Source of the DNA: Solwaraspora sp. WMMD1047
Lineage (GTDB): Bacteria > Actinomycetota > Actinomycetes > Mycobacteriales > Micromonosporaceae
Reading direction: 5' to 3'
DNA length: 64,000 nucleotides
NCBI RefSeq assembly: GCF_029626155.1
Contig: NZ_JARUBL010000001.1
Coordinates: 3,204,501-3,268,500, forward strand
Position numbers and translations under genes: made by a program. Below are positions 27,792 through 36,056 of this stretch, one piece after another (positions within the stretch are counted from its first letter, which is position 1; each line of letters starts with the position of its first letter). Under the pieces are notes generated by a model that was not told the DNA's origin, searched no databases, and saw nothing but the letters and a program-made list of their open reading frames with translations.

Positions 27792-27950
27792 TCAGGGAGG
27801 ACCAGCTTGCGGCGGTGACCTTCGCGCCGGCTGTACGTGGCTGTAGGCGGTGTGCAGGTTCGGCGGCGACAGCTGGCGGTACACCTCGTCGAGCAGGTCG
27901 ATCACCGCGGGGGGCCGACCGCTCGCCCGTTGGGGAAGCGAGGCGGTGGA
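27792..27950 (-). pseudogene. Remnant of the 3' end of an AfsR-type regulator gene
   Basis: Read on the minus strand, this segment encodes VIDLLDEVYRQLSPPNLHTA, then SHVQPARRSPPQAGPP and a stop. It closely matches the last codons of the regulator at 17953 (VIDLLDEAHRQLSPPNLHIA ... TARRSPPETGPA), and the DNA is also visibly similar to 17938-18085. Homology fades upstream of about 27950 and no start is present. It therefore looks like a degenerate duplicate on the far flank of the terpenoid operon, in the same orientation. The surrounding gap (27749-28341) otherwise holds only promoter-like sequence. Confidence 0.75.
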
Positions 27951-28003
27951 ACTGGCGACGGGCGGTAGGCCTGCCCTCTTCTACCTCCCGAAAACCCGCC
28001 TGA

Positions 28004-28038
28004 AGTTGACAATCAGTGACAATAAGTGATCATCACTT
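28004..28038. promoter_or_regulatory. Tandem repeats and palindrome upstream of the GH54 gene
   Basis: Three related half-sites follow at a 10-11 base period (AGTTGACAATC, AGTGACAATA, AGTGATCATC). The last one is part of the palindrome AAGTGAT-C-ATCACTT at 28024-28038. This helical-phase spacing suggests a regulator binding site in a locally less GC-rich region 300 bases upstream of the GH54 start. Confidence 0.4.
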
Positions 28039-28275
28039 GCCGTGTCTGTGCAGCTCAGTGGCCATTTCGACAGTCAATGACAAGGTTAGGGTAGTTACGG
28101 TCGGCGATATGGGGTCGTCGGTTCGACGGCGAGAGGGTTTCCGCAGGTCAGAGACTTGCGGGCGCCCTCTTTCCATAGCTTGGTATGGACTCCTTGACTC
28201 GGGCAGGTTGCCGTGCCGCTACTGGATCTTCACAAGCTCGCTCGATTGACGTCCTCCTATCAGTGATCTAACGTA

Positions 28276-28290
28276 TGACGTCTCACGTCA
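28276..28290. promoter_or_regulatory. TGACGT-CTC-ACGTCA inverted repeat, possible operator
   Basis: This six-base inverted repeat with a three-base spacer ends 51 bases upstream of the GH54 start codon. That is where a repressor would block transcription. No regulator gene is adjacent, so the factor is unknown. Confidence 0.4.
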
Positions 28291-28341
28291 GCGCGGGTCA
28301 CTGGGCGCGGAGTTCGCCGGACTCGACCGCCGGAGGGATGG

Positions 28342-29811
28342 ATGAACGTGAAGAGAAGGGTGCGCCGTCTCGTGGGCGCCGGGGTCTCGTTGACCCTCCT
28401 GGGTGCCGGAGTCGGAGTCATCTCCGCCGCGCCAGCGGCGATAGCGGCCGGGTCGGGCCCCTGTGACATCTACGCGTCGGGTGGTACGCCCTGCGTGGCG
28501 GCGCACAGCACCACGCGGGCGCTGTACGGCGCGTACAACGGCCCCCTGTACCAGGTCCGGCGCTCCTCGGACAATGCAACCCAGGATATCGGAGTGCTGA
28601 GCGTCGGTGGTTACGCGAACTCCGCCGTTCAGGATTCGTTCTGCGCCAACGCCAACTGCGTCATCACCGTCATCTATGACCAGTCTGGCCGCAACAACCG
28701 CCTCACGCAGGCGCCGCCCGGTCACTTCATCGGCCCCGCCCCCGGCGGCTGGGACAACCTCGCCGACGCGAAGGCGGCACCGGTCACCGTCGGCGGCCAG
28801 AAGGCGTACGGCGTTTACATCGCGCCCGGCACCGGCTACCGCAACAACAACACCAACGGCGTCGCGACCGGCGACCAACCGGAGGGGATCTACGCGGTCG
28901 TCGACGGCACGCACTACAACCAGTGGTGCTGCTTCGACTACGGCAACGCGCAGACGAACAACCTGGCCGACGAGCGCGCCATCATGGAGACCGTCTACTT
29001 CGGCGCAAACAAGCAGTGGGGCTACGGAGCGGGCAACGGTCCGTGGATCATGGCGGATCTCGAGTGGGGGCTTTTCTCCGGGGTGAACGCGGGCTACAAC
29101 AACATCGCGTCCATCAACCACCGGTTCGTCACCGCCATGGTGAAGGGTGAGCCGAACCACTGGGCCATCCGGGGCGGCAACGCGCAGTCCGGCAGCCTGA
29201 CAACCTACTTCGACGGTCCGCGCCCCGCCGGATACCACCCTATGAAGAAGGAGGGGGCCATCCTGCTCGGCATCGGCGGCGACAACAGCATCACCGGTCG
29301 CGGCACCTTCTTCGAGGGCGTGCTGACCTCCGGCTATCCCACGGCCGCCACTGAGAACGCCGTCCAAGCCAACATCAACGCCGCCGCGTACGCGCCGGCC
29401 GGCGGGGGCAATCCTCAGCAGAACGTCCAATTTGTGGGCGGCCAGTCCGGCCGCTGCGTCGACGTGCCTAACGCCAGCACCGGCAACGGTACCCAGGTAC
29501 AACTGTGGGACTGCATCAGCAACAGCACTGCCCAACGCTGGACCTACACCGCCGCCAGGCAGCTGCAGGTCTACGGCAACAAATGCCTCGATGCGAGCGG
29601 ATCGGGCACCAGCAACGGTACCCCGACCATCATCTGGGACTGCCACGGCGGCACCAACCAGCAGTGGCACGTCAACCCCAACGGCACCATCACCGGCGGG
29701 CAGTCCGGGCTCTGCCTCGACGCGAACGGTGCCGCGACCGCGAACGGCACAAAACTCATCCTCTGGGCCTGCAACGGCGGCACCAACCAGCAATGGACCC
29801 CGCGAAGCTGA
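28342..29811 (+). CDS. abfB: Secreted alpha-L-arabinofuranosidase, GH54 catalytic domain plus ricin-type (CBM13) domain
   Basis: This 489-residue protein begins with a basic n-region and hydrophobic core ending at an AAPAAIAAG-type cleavage site (about residue 36). The catalytic part resembles AbfB-type GH54 enzymes (GPCDIYASGGTPCVAAHSTT, YDQSGRNNRL, DYGNAQTNN, MADLEWGLFSG), which remove terminal arabinofuranosyl groups from plant polysaccharides. Residues from about 363 form a beta-trefoil with three QxW-type repeats (AQRWTY, NQQWHV, NQQWTP). Fungal GH54 enzymes carry an arabinose-binding AbfB domain instead, so the ricin-type module is a bacterial arrangement. Confidence 0.9.
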   Translation: MNVKRRVRRLVGAGVSLTLLGAGVGVISAAPAAIAAGSGPCDIYASGGTPCVAAHSTTRALYGAYNGPLYQVRRSSDNATQDIGVLSVGGYANSAVQDSFCANANCVITVIYDQSGRNNRLTQAPPGHFIGPAPGGWDNLADAKAAPVTVGGQKAYGVYIAPGTGYRNNNTNGVATGDQPEGIYAVVDGTHYNQWCCFDYGNAQTNNLADERAIMETVYFGANKQWGYGAGNGPWIMADLEWGLFSGVNAGYNNIASINHRFVTAMVKGEPNHWAIRGGNAQSGSLTTYFDGPRPAGYHPMKKEGAILLGIGGDNSITGRGTFFEGVLTSGYPTAATENAVQANINAAAYAPAGGGNPQQNVQFVGGQSGRCVDVPNASTGNGTQVQLWDCISNSTAQRWTYTAARQLQVYGNKCLDASGSGTSNGTPTIIWDCHGGTNQQWHVNPNGTITGGQSGLCLDANGAATANGTKLILWACNGGTNQQWTPRS

Positions 29812-29816
29812 TCGAA

Positions 29817-29844
29817 CGCCAAGCGGTGATCGATGCGCTTGGCG
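29817..29844 (+). terminator. Stem-loop after the GH54 gene
   Basis: A nine-base perfect stem, CGCCAAGCG at 29817-29825 with CGCTTGGCG at 29836-29844, encloses a ten-base loop five bases after the GH54 stop. There is no U-tract, as is common in actinomycetes. It lies between convergent genes and may serve both. Confidence 0.6.
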
Positions 29845-29876
29845 AGAGCCATCGCGTGGGGCACCCGTGGGGCCGG

Positions 29877-30455
29877 TTAAGCCGGGGTGATGAAAGTTGA
29901 CCGCGTGATACCGGGACTCCCGTCGAGTAGGGTGAATTCGTAATCCCCGTCGCCGTCGAGTGTCATCGCGTATCCGGAGTACGCTCCGGTGGGGACAGGC
30001 AGGGTGGCGGCTGTGGTATCGCGGGTGACGTACGTCCACGCGTTGTCGACCAGGCGGACGCAAGCGATGCCGTGGGCCTTCGCGAACTCCAGGGCACCAC
30101 GTTGGAAACCTGTGGCGGCCACCACGACACCCTTTTGCGCACCTGTGGACTGAAGCTTGGCGAGCAGCACCTGGACGTCGGACCGTTTGACGGGGTCCTT
30201 GTGGCGCTTGCACTCGAACAGGATGAGGAAGTCCATGCCCGCCAGTTGGAAACGCGCCGTGACATCCACGATGTAGGTTCCGTCCAGGCCTTCGAGTGGA
30301 TCGAGGTGCTTGACCTCCCAGCCGAGCAGTTCAAGGCTCATCGACCTAGCGATCGCCGTCACTGCTTCCTCGTAGGCCTTAGGTGTGATGTCGAACGTCG
30401 GCCAATGATCTTCCTCGCTCGCCGCAGCGGGCGAAGTCGAGGAACTCTTACTCAT
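29877..30455 (-). CDS. Mrr-like restriction endonuclease domain protein
   Basis: This 192-residue protein contains an Mrr_cat-type PD-(D/E)xK nuclease core. A possible catalytic aspartate lies in IVDVTARFQLAGMDFLI, followed by the ExK motif in LFECKRHKDPVKRSDV and a conserved tail region TGAQKGVVVAATGFQRGALEFAKAHGI. Mrr-type enzymes cleave modified or foreign DNA. The C-terminal 50 residues are unrecognised. ATG 30455 has AGGGAG seven bases upstream. No methyltransferase is nearby. It is transcribed divergently from the WD40/CHAT pair over a gap of about 120 bases. Confidence 0.8.
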   Translation of the reverse strand: MSKSSSTSPAAASEEDHWPTFDITPKAYEEAVTAIARSMSLELLGWEVKHLDPLEGLDGTYIVDVTARFQLAGMDFLILFECKRHKDPVKRSDVQVLLAKLQSTGAQKGVVVAATGFQRGALEFAKAHGIACVRLVDNAWTYVTRDTTAATLPVPTGAYSGYAMTLDGDGDYEFTLLDGSPGITRSTFITPA

Positions 30456-30578
30456 CACGTTGCTCCCTTACCTGGCACCCAGCTTCTGACGCTCGGCCAA
30501 AGCTGCGGCCTCGCCCTCGCAGATCGGAAATGTTATCGGCACGTTCGTGGGAAACGCCAGTCGCGTGGACTGGCTAGG

Positions 30579-32414
30579 ATGCGGCCCGTGGAGATGGACC
30601 GGGGCACGATGATCGATCTCGAGAACGAGGTGCACGGGGCCGTCGCGCAGTGGGAGCTGCGCGAGCATGGTCCTGTGGAAATGGTGGTGCGGATCCAGGT
30701 CGGTACGGTCAACGGCGGCTGGTATGTGCGTCACCAAGGGTTCGGTGACCGGCGCTTTGCCGACAAGACGGCCGCCTGGCAGGCGGTTCGCGGGCTGATG
30801 AGGCAGCACGACGACCGCTGGGAGCGTACCGATGTGGACTCCAACCCGTTTCGTCTGTTGTGCCGCGCGGATGGCTCACGGATCCTCTACGACACCCACG
30901 ATGACGAGACCCTCCACGCCTGCTGGGGCACTCGCCGGGACGAGCATTGGGATGCCTACCTGGCGGCGCTGAACGCGGGCGAAACGCTACGGAACACCGA
31001 AACACATGCACTACTCGGTGGCACCATCGAGCTGATCGAGTATCGCGACCCGCTCGACGGGACGCAGCGGTACGCGGTCTCCGTGGCCGTCGAGACGGGC
31101 GTGGACTGGCGGGTGGTCGACTACCGCGATCGCGCTGCGGCCGACGCACGGTACGAGCACGAGGTGTGGAAGAACGCCGATGAGGAGCTGCCCTACCGGT
31201 CGAGCGACATCATCGACGTGCCGGTCAGCCGCCGGTCGAGGCAGCCGGAGGGCCTGAGTATCTCGCCGTCCGGGGAGATTGGCGAGACCTCGGATCTGAA
31301 GTACCTGGGGTTGCTGCCGCCGCGCATCAGCTGGCCGCGGACGCCTCCGGCGGCCGACGGGCCACGCCCGGTGCGCGGCATGACGGCCGGGCCGAGGAGC
31401 TGGGGGCCGAAGGAGGTGCATGTCCAGGACGTCACTCCGCAGATATGGCGAGACGCGATCGACCCACCGCCCAACGACCTGGCCCTGGCCGCCCTGCCCG
31501 ACGGGCGGTATCTGCTCGCCTCGGCCGACGACGCCGCGGCCCATGTCCTGGGGACCAGGAATGGCCATCGGATCTGCACTGTCTCCGGGCACATCGAGCG
31601 GGTCCTGTCCGTCGCGCTCACCGTGCTCGCCGACGGCGAGGTGGTGCTAGCCACCGGCGGGCAGGACCGCGAGGCCCGCGTCTGGACCACGAGGGAAAGC
31701 GAGCCGGTCGCCGTGCTTTCAGGGCACCGCGGGCCGGTCAACGCCGTCGCCTGGGCCGCTCCGCCTGGCGACGTACCATGGCTGGTCACGGGCGGCGACG
31801 ACGCGACCGTACGGGTGTGGGACCTGGTAGCCGAGGAGACCCGGGCCGTCTTCGAGGTCGGCAAACCCAGCGTCGACATCGTGTGGTCGATAGCCGCCGC
31901 CGTCCGGTCCGACGGCCACGTCTGTGTTGTCGCGGGCGTCGACGGCGGGCACGACTCCAGCACCGTGTACGTCTGGGACGCGACCGCCGGCACCGTCATG
32001 CACAAGTTCGTTTTCGAGCGCGCCGAGTCGGGGATACGGGTGCCGCAGGTGGCGGTGGCAACGCTCGCCGACCGCTCGTTGCGGGTGGCGGCCGCCGTAG
32101 GTGGTGTGGTGCGGATTTGGGACGGCCACACCGGCGAAGTGGTGCGGACGTTCGCCGCGCCCGGGCCGTGTGACGGCTATGTCTCGCTGGCTGTGCTGCC
32201 CGACCTGCGCGTGGCCGTCGCCGTGACCGGCGGCCGGCAGACCCAGGTCTGGGACACTGAATCGGGCGCTCCGCTTGCTGAGGTGCACCACACGGTCGAA
32301 GGTTGGCGTAAGCCGGTCGACCTGGTGGCCCAGCCAGACGGTGCGCTGCTGCTGGCCACCGGGCGGGAGGGCGACACGCCGGCCCGCGTCCTGCGGTTGA
32401 GCCCGCGAGGGTAG
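30579..32414 (+). CDS. WD40-repeat protein with uncharacterised N-terminal domain
   Basis: This protein of about 611 residues has a C-terminal half made of WD40-like blades (LSVALTVLADGEVVLATGGQ then DREARVWTTRE, GHRGPVNAVAW then TGGDDATVRVWDL, STVYVWDAT, GVVRIWDGHTGEVV, RQTQVWDTESGAP), probably one beta-propeller. The N-terminal 270 residues match no family known to me and contain tryptophan-rich stretches. There is no signal peptide. The start is unclear between ATG 30579, GTG 30588, ATG 30594 and ATG 30609. It ends six bases before a TPR-CHAT gene, so the two are almost certainly co-translated. A sensor or scaffold role is inference. Confidence 0.8.
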   Translation: MRPVEMDRGTMIDLENEVHGAVAQWELREHGPVEMVVRIQVGTVNGGWYVRHQGFGDRRFADKTAAWQAVRGLMRQHDDRWERTDVDSNPFRLLCRADGSRILYDTHDDETLHACWGTRRDEHWDAYLAALNAGETLRNTETHALLGGTIELIEYRDPLDGTQRYAVSVAVETGVDWRVVDYRDRAAADARYEHEVWKNADEELPYRSSDIIDVPVSRRSRQPEGLSISPSGEIGETSDLKYLGLLPPRISWPRTPPAADGPRPVRGMTAGPRSWGPKEVHVQDVTPQIWRDAIDPPPNDLALAALPDGRYLLASADDAAAHVLGTRNGHRICTVSGHIERVLSVALTVLADGEVVLATGGQDREARVWTTRESEPVAVLSGHRGPVNAVAWAAPPGDVPWLVTGGDDATVRVWDLVAEETRAVFEVGKPSVDIVWSIAAAVRSDGHVCVVAGVDGGHDSSTVYVWDATAGTVMHKFVFERAESGIRVPQVAVATLADRSLRVAAAVGGVVRIWDGHTGEVVRTFAAPGPCDGYVSLAVLPDLRVAVAVTGGRQTQVWDTESGAPLAEVHHTVEGWRKPVDLVAQPDGALLLATGREGDTPARVLRLSPRG

Positions 32415-32420
32415 CGGCCG

Positions 32421-35400
32421 ATGACAATGGAGGAGCTCATAGGGCGGGTGACCGCCTGGGTCGAGGACTACCACAGCTCCGGTGATCCGGCCGCGATTCT
32501 CGACGCCACCGCCAACCGGGACGCGGCGGCGCTGTGGCGGGCGGTGCGCGGCGTCGACCTGGACTCCGCCTCGGCGTCGCTGGAGGCACTGTTTCTCATG
32601 GCATGCAGCGCGCTGGGCTGGCTGCACTACAGGCGGCACGGAGAGTCGGCCGACGATAGACGCCATGCCGAGTTGGCCCGGGCCCTGGTGTGTCTGGACG
32701 CCGTCGCGGACGACCATCATGCCGTGCCGGCCGAGCTGCACCCGCTGGTCGGGCGGTTCACCGACCCGGATGCCCAGGCAGAGGCGGCGCAGGCGCTGCT
32801 GGCGGCTTCAGCGCGGCTGCCCGATCCAGCCCTGCTCGACGCGGCGATCCTGCTGATGACCCCAGCCGCGAAGGCGTCGCCGCGGCGGGACTGCCGCCGC
32901 GGCGTGCGGCTTTCCCACCTCTGCCTCGCCCTACGGCGCCGGTTCGAGCGCAACGGCGCCGAGGCCGACCTCGACGCCGCAGTCGTCGCCGGCGAGGAGG
33001 CGGCCGAGATCGCCGACGGGCGCGGCGAGGCGGCCCCGGCGGTGTGGACGCATCTGGCCGCCGCCTACCGGTGCCGCTACCGTCTTCGCGGCAGATCCGG
33101 CGACCTGCGGCGTGCCGTCGGCCTGTTGGAACGGCGGCTAGCAGTCACCGGGGCCGACGTGGCCGCGCTGGGCGAGCTGGGCGAGGCCTATCGACAGCGG
33201 TACGAGCAGACCGGAGACCCCACGCATGTCGATCGGGCGGTGACGCTGACCGACCAGGCAGTCACGCACGCCGGCGACCAGGCAAGCCCCGCACTGCTGC
33301 TCAATCTCAGCGGCGCTCTACTGCTGAGGTACGAGCGCACCGGTGCCCGGTCGGACCTGCGGCGCGCAACCACCCTCAGCGAACGGGCCGTGTCCGGGCT
33401 GCCCCGGGACGACCCCGACCGCGGCGCCCACCTCGCGGTCGCGGCGTCCGTCCTCCTCAAGCGGCACGAGCGAAGCCGGTCGACGGAGGACATACACCGC
33501 GCAGTCGATCTTTACGAGCAGGCGCTGGCGACACTGGCCGACGACGACCGAGCCCGCCCGTCGCTCCTGCGGGGCCTCGCCAGGGCGCTCCACCAGCGTC
33601 ACCTCACCACCGGCGACAGCACCGACCTGGATCGGGCCGTGACGCTGGCCCGTTGGGTGCTCGCCGCGATCTCGCCTGTTCACCCCGAACGGGCCGCCGT
33701 GACCATGGACCTGGCGGCCGTCCACCTCACCCGGCACACGCACACCGGCGTACTCGCCGACCTGGCTCAGGCCATCGACCTGGCTAAGAGGGCACTCACG
33801 CCCGATGGGCCACCGCCGTGGCTGTCCACACTGGGCGAGGCCTACCAGCAGCGTTACCTCGTCACCGGCGACATCACCGACCTCGACCAGGCGGTCGCGA
33901 TCGGCGAGCGGGCGACGACCGGCACCGACATCGGGCTAGCCGCGCGGCAGGTGCGACTCGCAACCGCGTACTGGTGCCGCCACCGCAGTGCGAACCGCGA
34001 GAGAGATCTGGACCGGGCGGTCGAACTGGCCGCGCGAGCCCTGTCCGGTACTCCCGCCGACCACGCGCAGCTGCCCGGTCGGCAAGCGCTGCTCGCCGAG
34101 ATGCGACTTGACCGCTACCGGCTCGCCGGCGTGACCGGCGACGCGGACGCGGCGATCGACCTGAGTGAACGGGCACTGGCAAGCGTTCCGGCCAACCACC
34201 CCGGCCGCTCACGGTTCCTTGCCACCACCTGCGCCGCCCACCTCGAACGCGGGGTCACCGCGCTGGATCCGGGCCAGCTCCGCGACCTCTCCGCCCGGGT
34301 CGTCGAGACACTGGGCGCGGCACCTCTCGACCGCACGACCGCCCACCATGCCGCCGGCTCACTCGCGCTCGCGACCGGCGACGCACCGCTGGCCGTCAAG
34401 CTACTCGACCAGGCGGTCGCGCTGCTACCGTCCGTGGCGCCACGGGAAGCCGGATGGGCCGACCAGCAGCACCGGTACGGCCGGCTCGCAGGGCTCGTCG
34501 GCGACGCCGTGGCCGCACACTGCGCGGCCGGCGACCCCAGCGGGGCGGTCGAGGTCGCCGAGCTAGGTCGAGGCGTGCTACTCGCGAGTCAGGCGAACAC
34601 CCGCGTCGACTTGGTGGAGCTGGCCGAACACAACCCACGCCTCGCGGACCGGTTCGGTTGGGTGTGCGAAAGACTCAACACGCCGGACTTCCCCGTCGAC
34701 GAGCGACGGCGGTGGTGGGCCGACTACGACGCGCTGCTCGCCGAAATCCGGCAACTGCCCCGTCTGGAGAGGTTCCTGGCCGCACCGCGCCACACGGACC
34801 TACGCCTTGCCGTAACGGGTGGCCGCGCGGTACTGGTCAACGCGAGCCGGCACCGCAGCGACGCGGTCATCATCCAACCGGACACCCCGCCGTCACTGGT
34901 CGAACTGCCCGCCCTACGACTGTCCGACGTCAACGCTCGCGTATCAAGACTCCTCGACGCTTTCGAAGGCCAGCCGTCGCCGGCGACCGCACGGCGCCGC
35001 AGCGGAGTCGTACGCGAGATCCTGGCCTGGCTAGCCGAGGTCGTCGTGGACCCGGTTGTCGCCGCGCTGACCGTCACGGAGGCGGCACCGTGCCGGGTGT
35101 GGTGGCTTCCGACCGGCCCGCTCGGTCTACTCCCGCTACACGCGGCCGGCACCGCCCCCGACCTGCTCGTCTCCTCCTACACACCGTCCCTGCGCGCCCT
35201 GCGAGCAACCCGTACACGGCCACCCGCCACCCAGCGCCTACGCCTCACCGTGGCACTACCGCACACACCCGGTCTTCCCGACCTACCCGCAGCCTCCCGC
35301 GAGGCCGCCGCGCTTGGCAGCACCGTACTCACCGGCGAACAGGCCACCGCCGACCGAGTAGTGCCAGCCATCAAGGCCGCCACATGGGCACACTTCGCCT

Positions 35401-35801
35401 GCCACAACGTCCTCGACCCAATCTCCCAGACCGACAGTGGCCTGCGACTGTTCGACCGGACACTGCGCCTACCCGAGATCGGCAGCCTCCAGCTACCCGA
35501 AGCGGAACTCGCCTACCTGTCCGCCTGCTCCACCGCCAACCACGGCATCCGATACGCCGACGAAGTGCTGCACCCGGTATCCGCCTTCCAACTCGCCGGC
35601 TTCCGGCACGTGGTGGCATGCCTATGGCCACTCGACGACAGCACCGCCCTCAAAGCCGCCCGCGCCTTCTACCGCGGGCTGCCCGACTCACCCGCTGCAG
35701 ACGACGCCGCCGCGGTCCTGCACCAGGTAACCCGCCACCTACGCGCGACGAACCCAGACCGCCCCGACCTCTGGGCCCCGTTCATCCACAGCGGGCCATA
35801 A
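32421..35801 (+). CDS. TPR-CHAT caspase-like protease
   Basis: This 1126-residue protein has a long helical region of TPR-like repeats (for example TGDSTDLDRAVTLARWVL, TGDITDLDQAVAIGERA, VTGDADAAIDLSERALASVP, residues about 40-700). A C-terminal CHAT domain of the caspase/separase clan follows (about 880-1126). The catalytic dyad is visible: His995 in HFACHN and Cys1036 in YLSACSTANH, with the terminal WAPFIHSG common to the family. The active site is intact, so it is probably a working protease kept silent until triggered. It forms a pair with the WD40 gene upstream. CHAT proteins act in several bacterial conflict and programmed-death systems. Confidence 0.88.
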   Translation: MTMEELIGRVTAWVEDYHSSGDPAAILDATANRDAAALWRAVRGVDLDSASASLEALFLMACSALGWLHYRRHGESADDRRHAELARALVCLDAVADDHHAVPAELHPLVGRFTDPDAQAEAAQALLAASARLPDPALLDAAILLMTPAAKASPRRDCRRGVRLSHLCLALRRRFERNGAEADLDAAVVAGEEAAEIADGRGEAAPAVWTHLAAAYRCRYRLRGRSGDLRRAVGLLERRLAVTGADVAALGELGEAYRQRYEQTGDPTHVDRAVTLTDQAVTHAGDQASPALLLNLSGALLLRYERTGARSDLRRATTLSERAVSGLPRDDPDRGAHLAVAASVLLKRHERSRSTEDIHRAVDLYEQALATLADDDRARPSLLRGLARALHQRHLTTGDSTDLDRAVTLARWVLAAISPVHPERAAVTMDLAAVHLTRHTHTGVLADLAQAIDLAKRALTPDGPPPWLSTLGEAYQQRYLVTGDITDLDQAVAIGERATTGTDIGLAARQVRLATAYWCRHRSANRERDLDRAVELAARALSGTPADHAQLPGRQALLAEMRLDRYRLAGVTGDADAAIDLSERALASVPANHPGRSRFLATTCAAHLERGVTALDPGQLRDLSARVVETLGAAPLDRTTAHHAAGSLALATGDAPLAVKLLDQAVALLPSVAPREAGWADQQHRYGRLAGLVGDAVAAHCAAGDPSGAVEVAELGRGVLLASQANTRVDLVELAEHNPRLADRFGWVCERLNTPDFPVDERRRWWADYDALLAEIRQLPRLERFLAAPRHTDLRLAVTGGRAVLVNASRHRSDAVIIQPDTPPSLVELPALRLSDVNARVSRLLDAFEGQPSPATARRRSGVVREILAWLAEVVVDPVVAALTVTEAAPCRVWWLPTGPLGLLPLHAAGTAPDLLVSSYTPSLRALRATRTRPPATQRLRLTVALPHTPGLPDLPAASREAAALGSTVLTGEQATADRVVPAIKAATWAHFACHNVLDPISQTDSGLRLFDRTLRLPEIGSLQLPEAELAYLSACSTANHGIRYADEVLHPVSAFQLAGFRHVVACLWPLDDSTALKAARAFYRGLPDSPAADDAAAVLHQVTRHLRATNPDRPDLWAPFIHSGP

Positions 35802-35863
35802 TTCCACGCCCCATGGCGCCTCTTGAAGCATGGTTTGCGGGTCGGTCGGCGCGAGCGGGGTGT

Positions 35864-36056
35864 GTCGATTTCCGTGACGCGGAGAAGCTCGTCACCAATG
35901 TGTCGGGCTCAACCCGAAGGTGCGCCAGTCCGACTCGGCACCGGTGCACGGCCGGATCAGCATGGCCGGACGGGTGCACGTGCGCGGCGTCCTGGTCGAA
36001 GCCGCCTGGTCCGCCACCCGCGCTCCCGGCCCGTTGCGTGCGTTCTTCAGCGGATG
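35864..36056 (+). pseudogene. IS110-family transposase remnant (C-terminal part)
   Basis: Plus-strand translation gives DFRDAEKLVT, then after a frameshift near 35900 GLNPKVRQSDSAPVHGRISM and HVRGVLVEAAWSATRAPGPL-RAFF. This is the typical Transposase_20 segment of IS110/IS116/IS902 elements. No start, no N-terminal DEDD domain and no terminal repeats were seen. It abuts the stop of the AraC-type gene on the other strand and follows the CHAT gene by about 60 bases, so it marks a past insertion or rearrangement at the edge of the WD40/CHAT module. Confidence 0.75.

Noticed and set aside
28288-30213. Minus-strand open frame of about 640 codons across the GH54 and Mrr-like genes
   Set aside because: It is opposite a well-supported secreted GH54 enzyme, has no recognisable domain and lacks a ribosome site.
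29877-30455. A full restriction-modification system around the Mrr-like nuclease
   Set aside because: No DNA methyltransferase or specificity gene is nearby. Mrr-type enzymes can act alone on modified DNA.
32421-35801. Calling the TPR-CHAT protein a type III-E CRISPR (Craspase) component
   Set aside because: There is no Cas7-11-like gene and no CRISPR array in the window. TPR-CHAT architecture is widespread without CRISPR.
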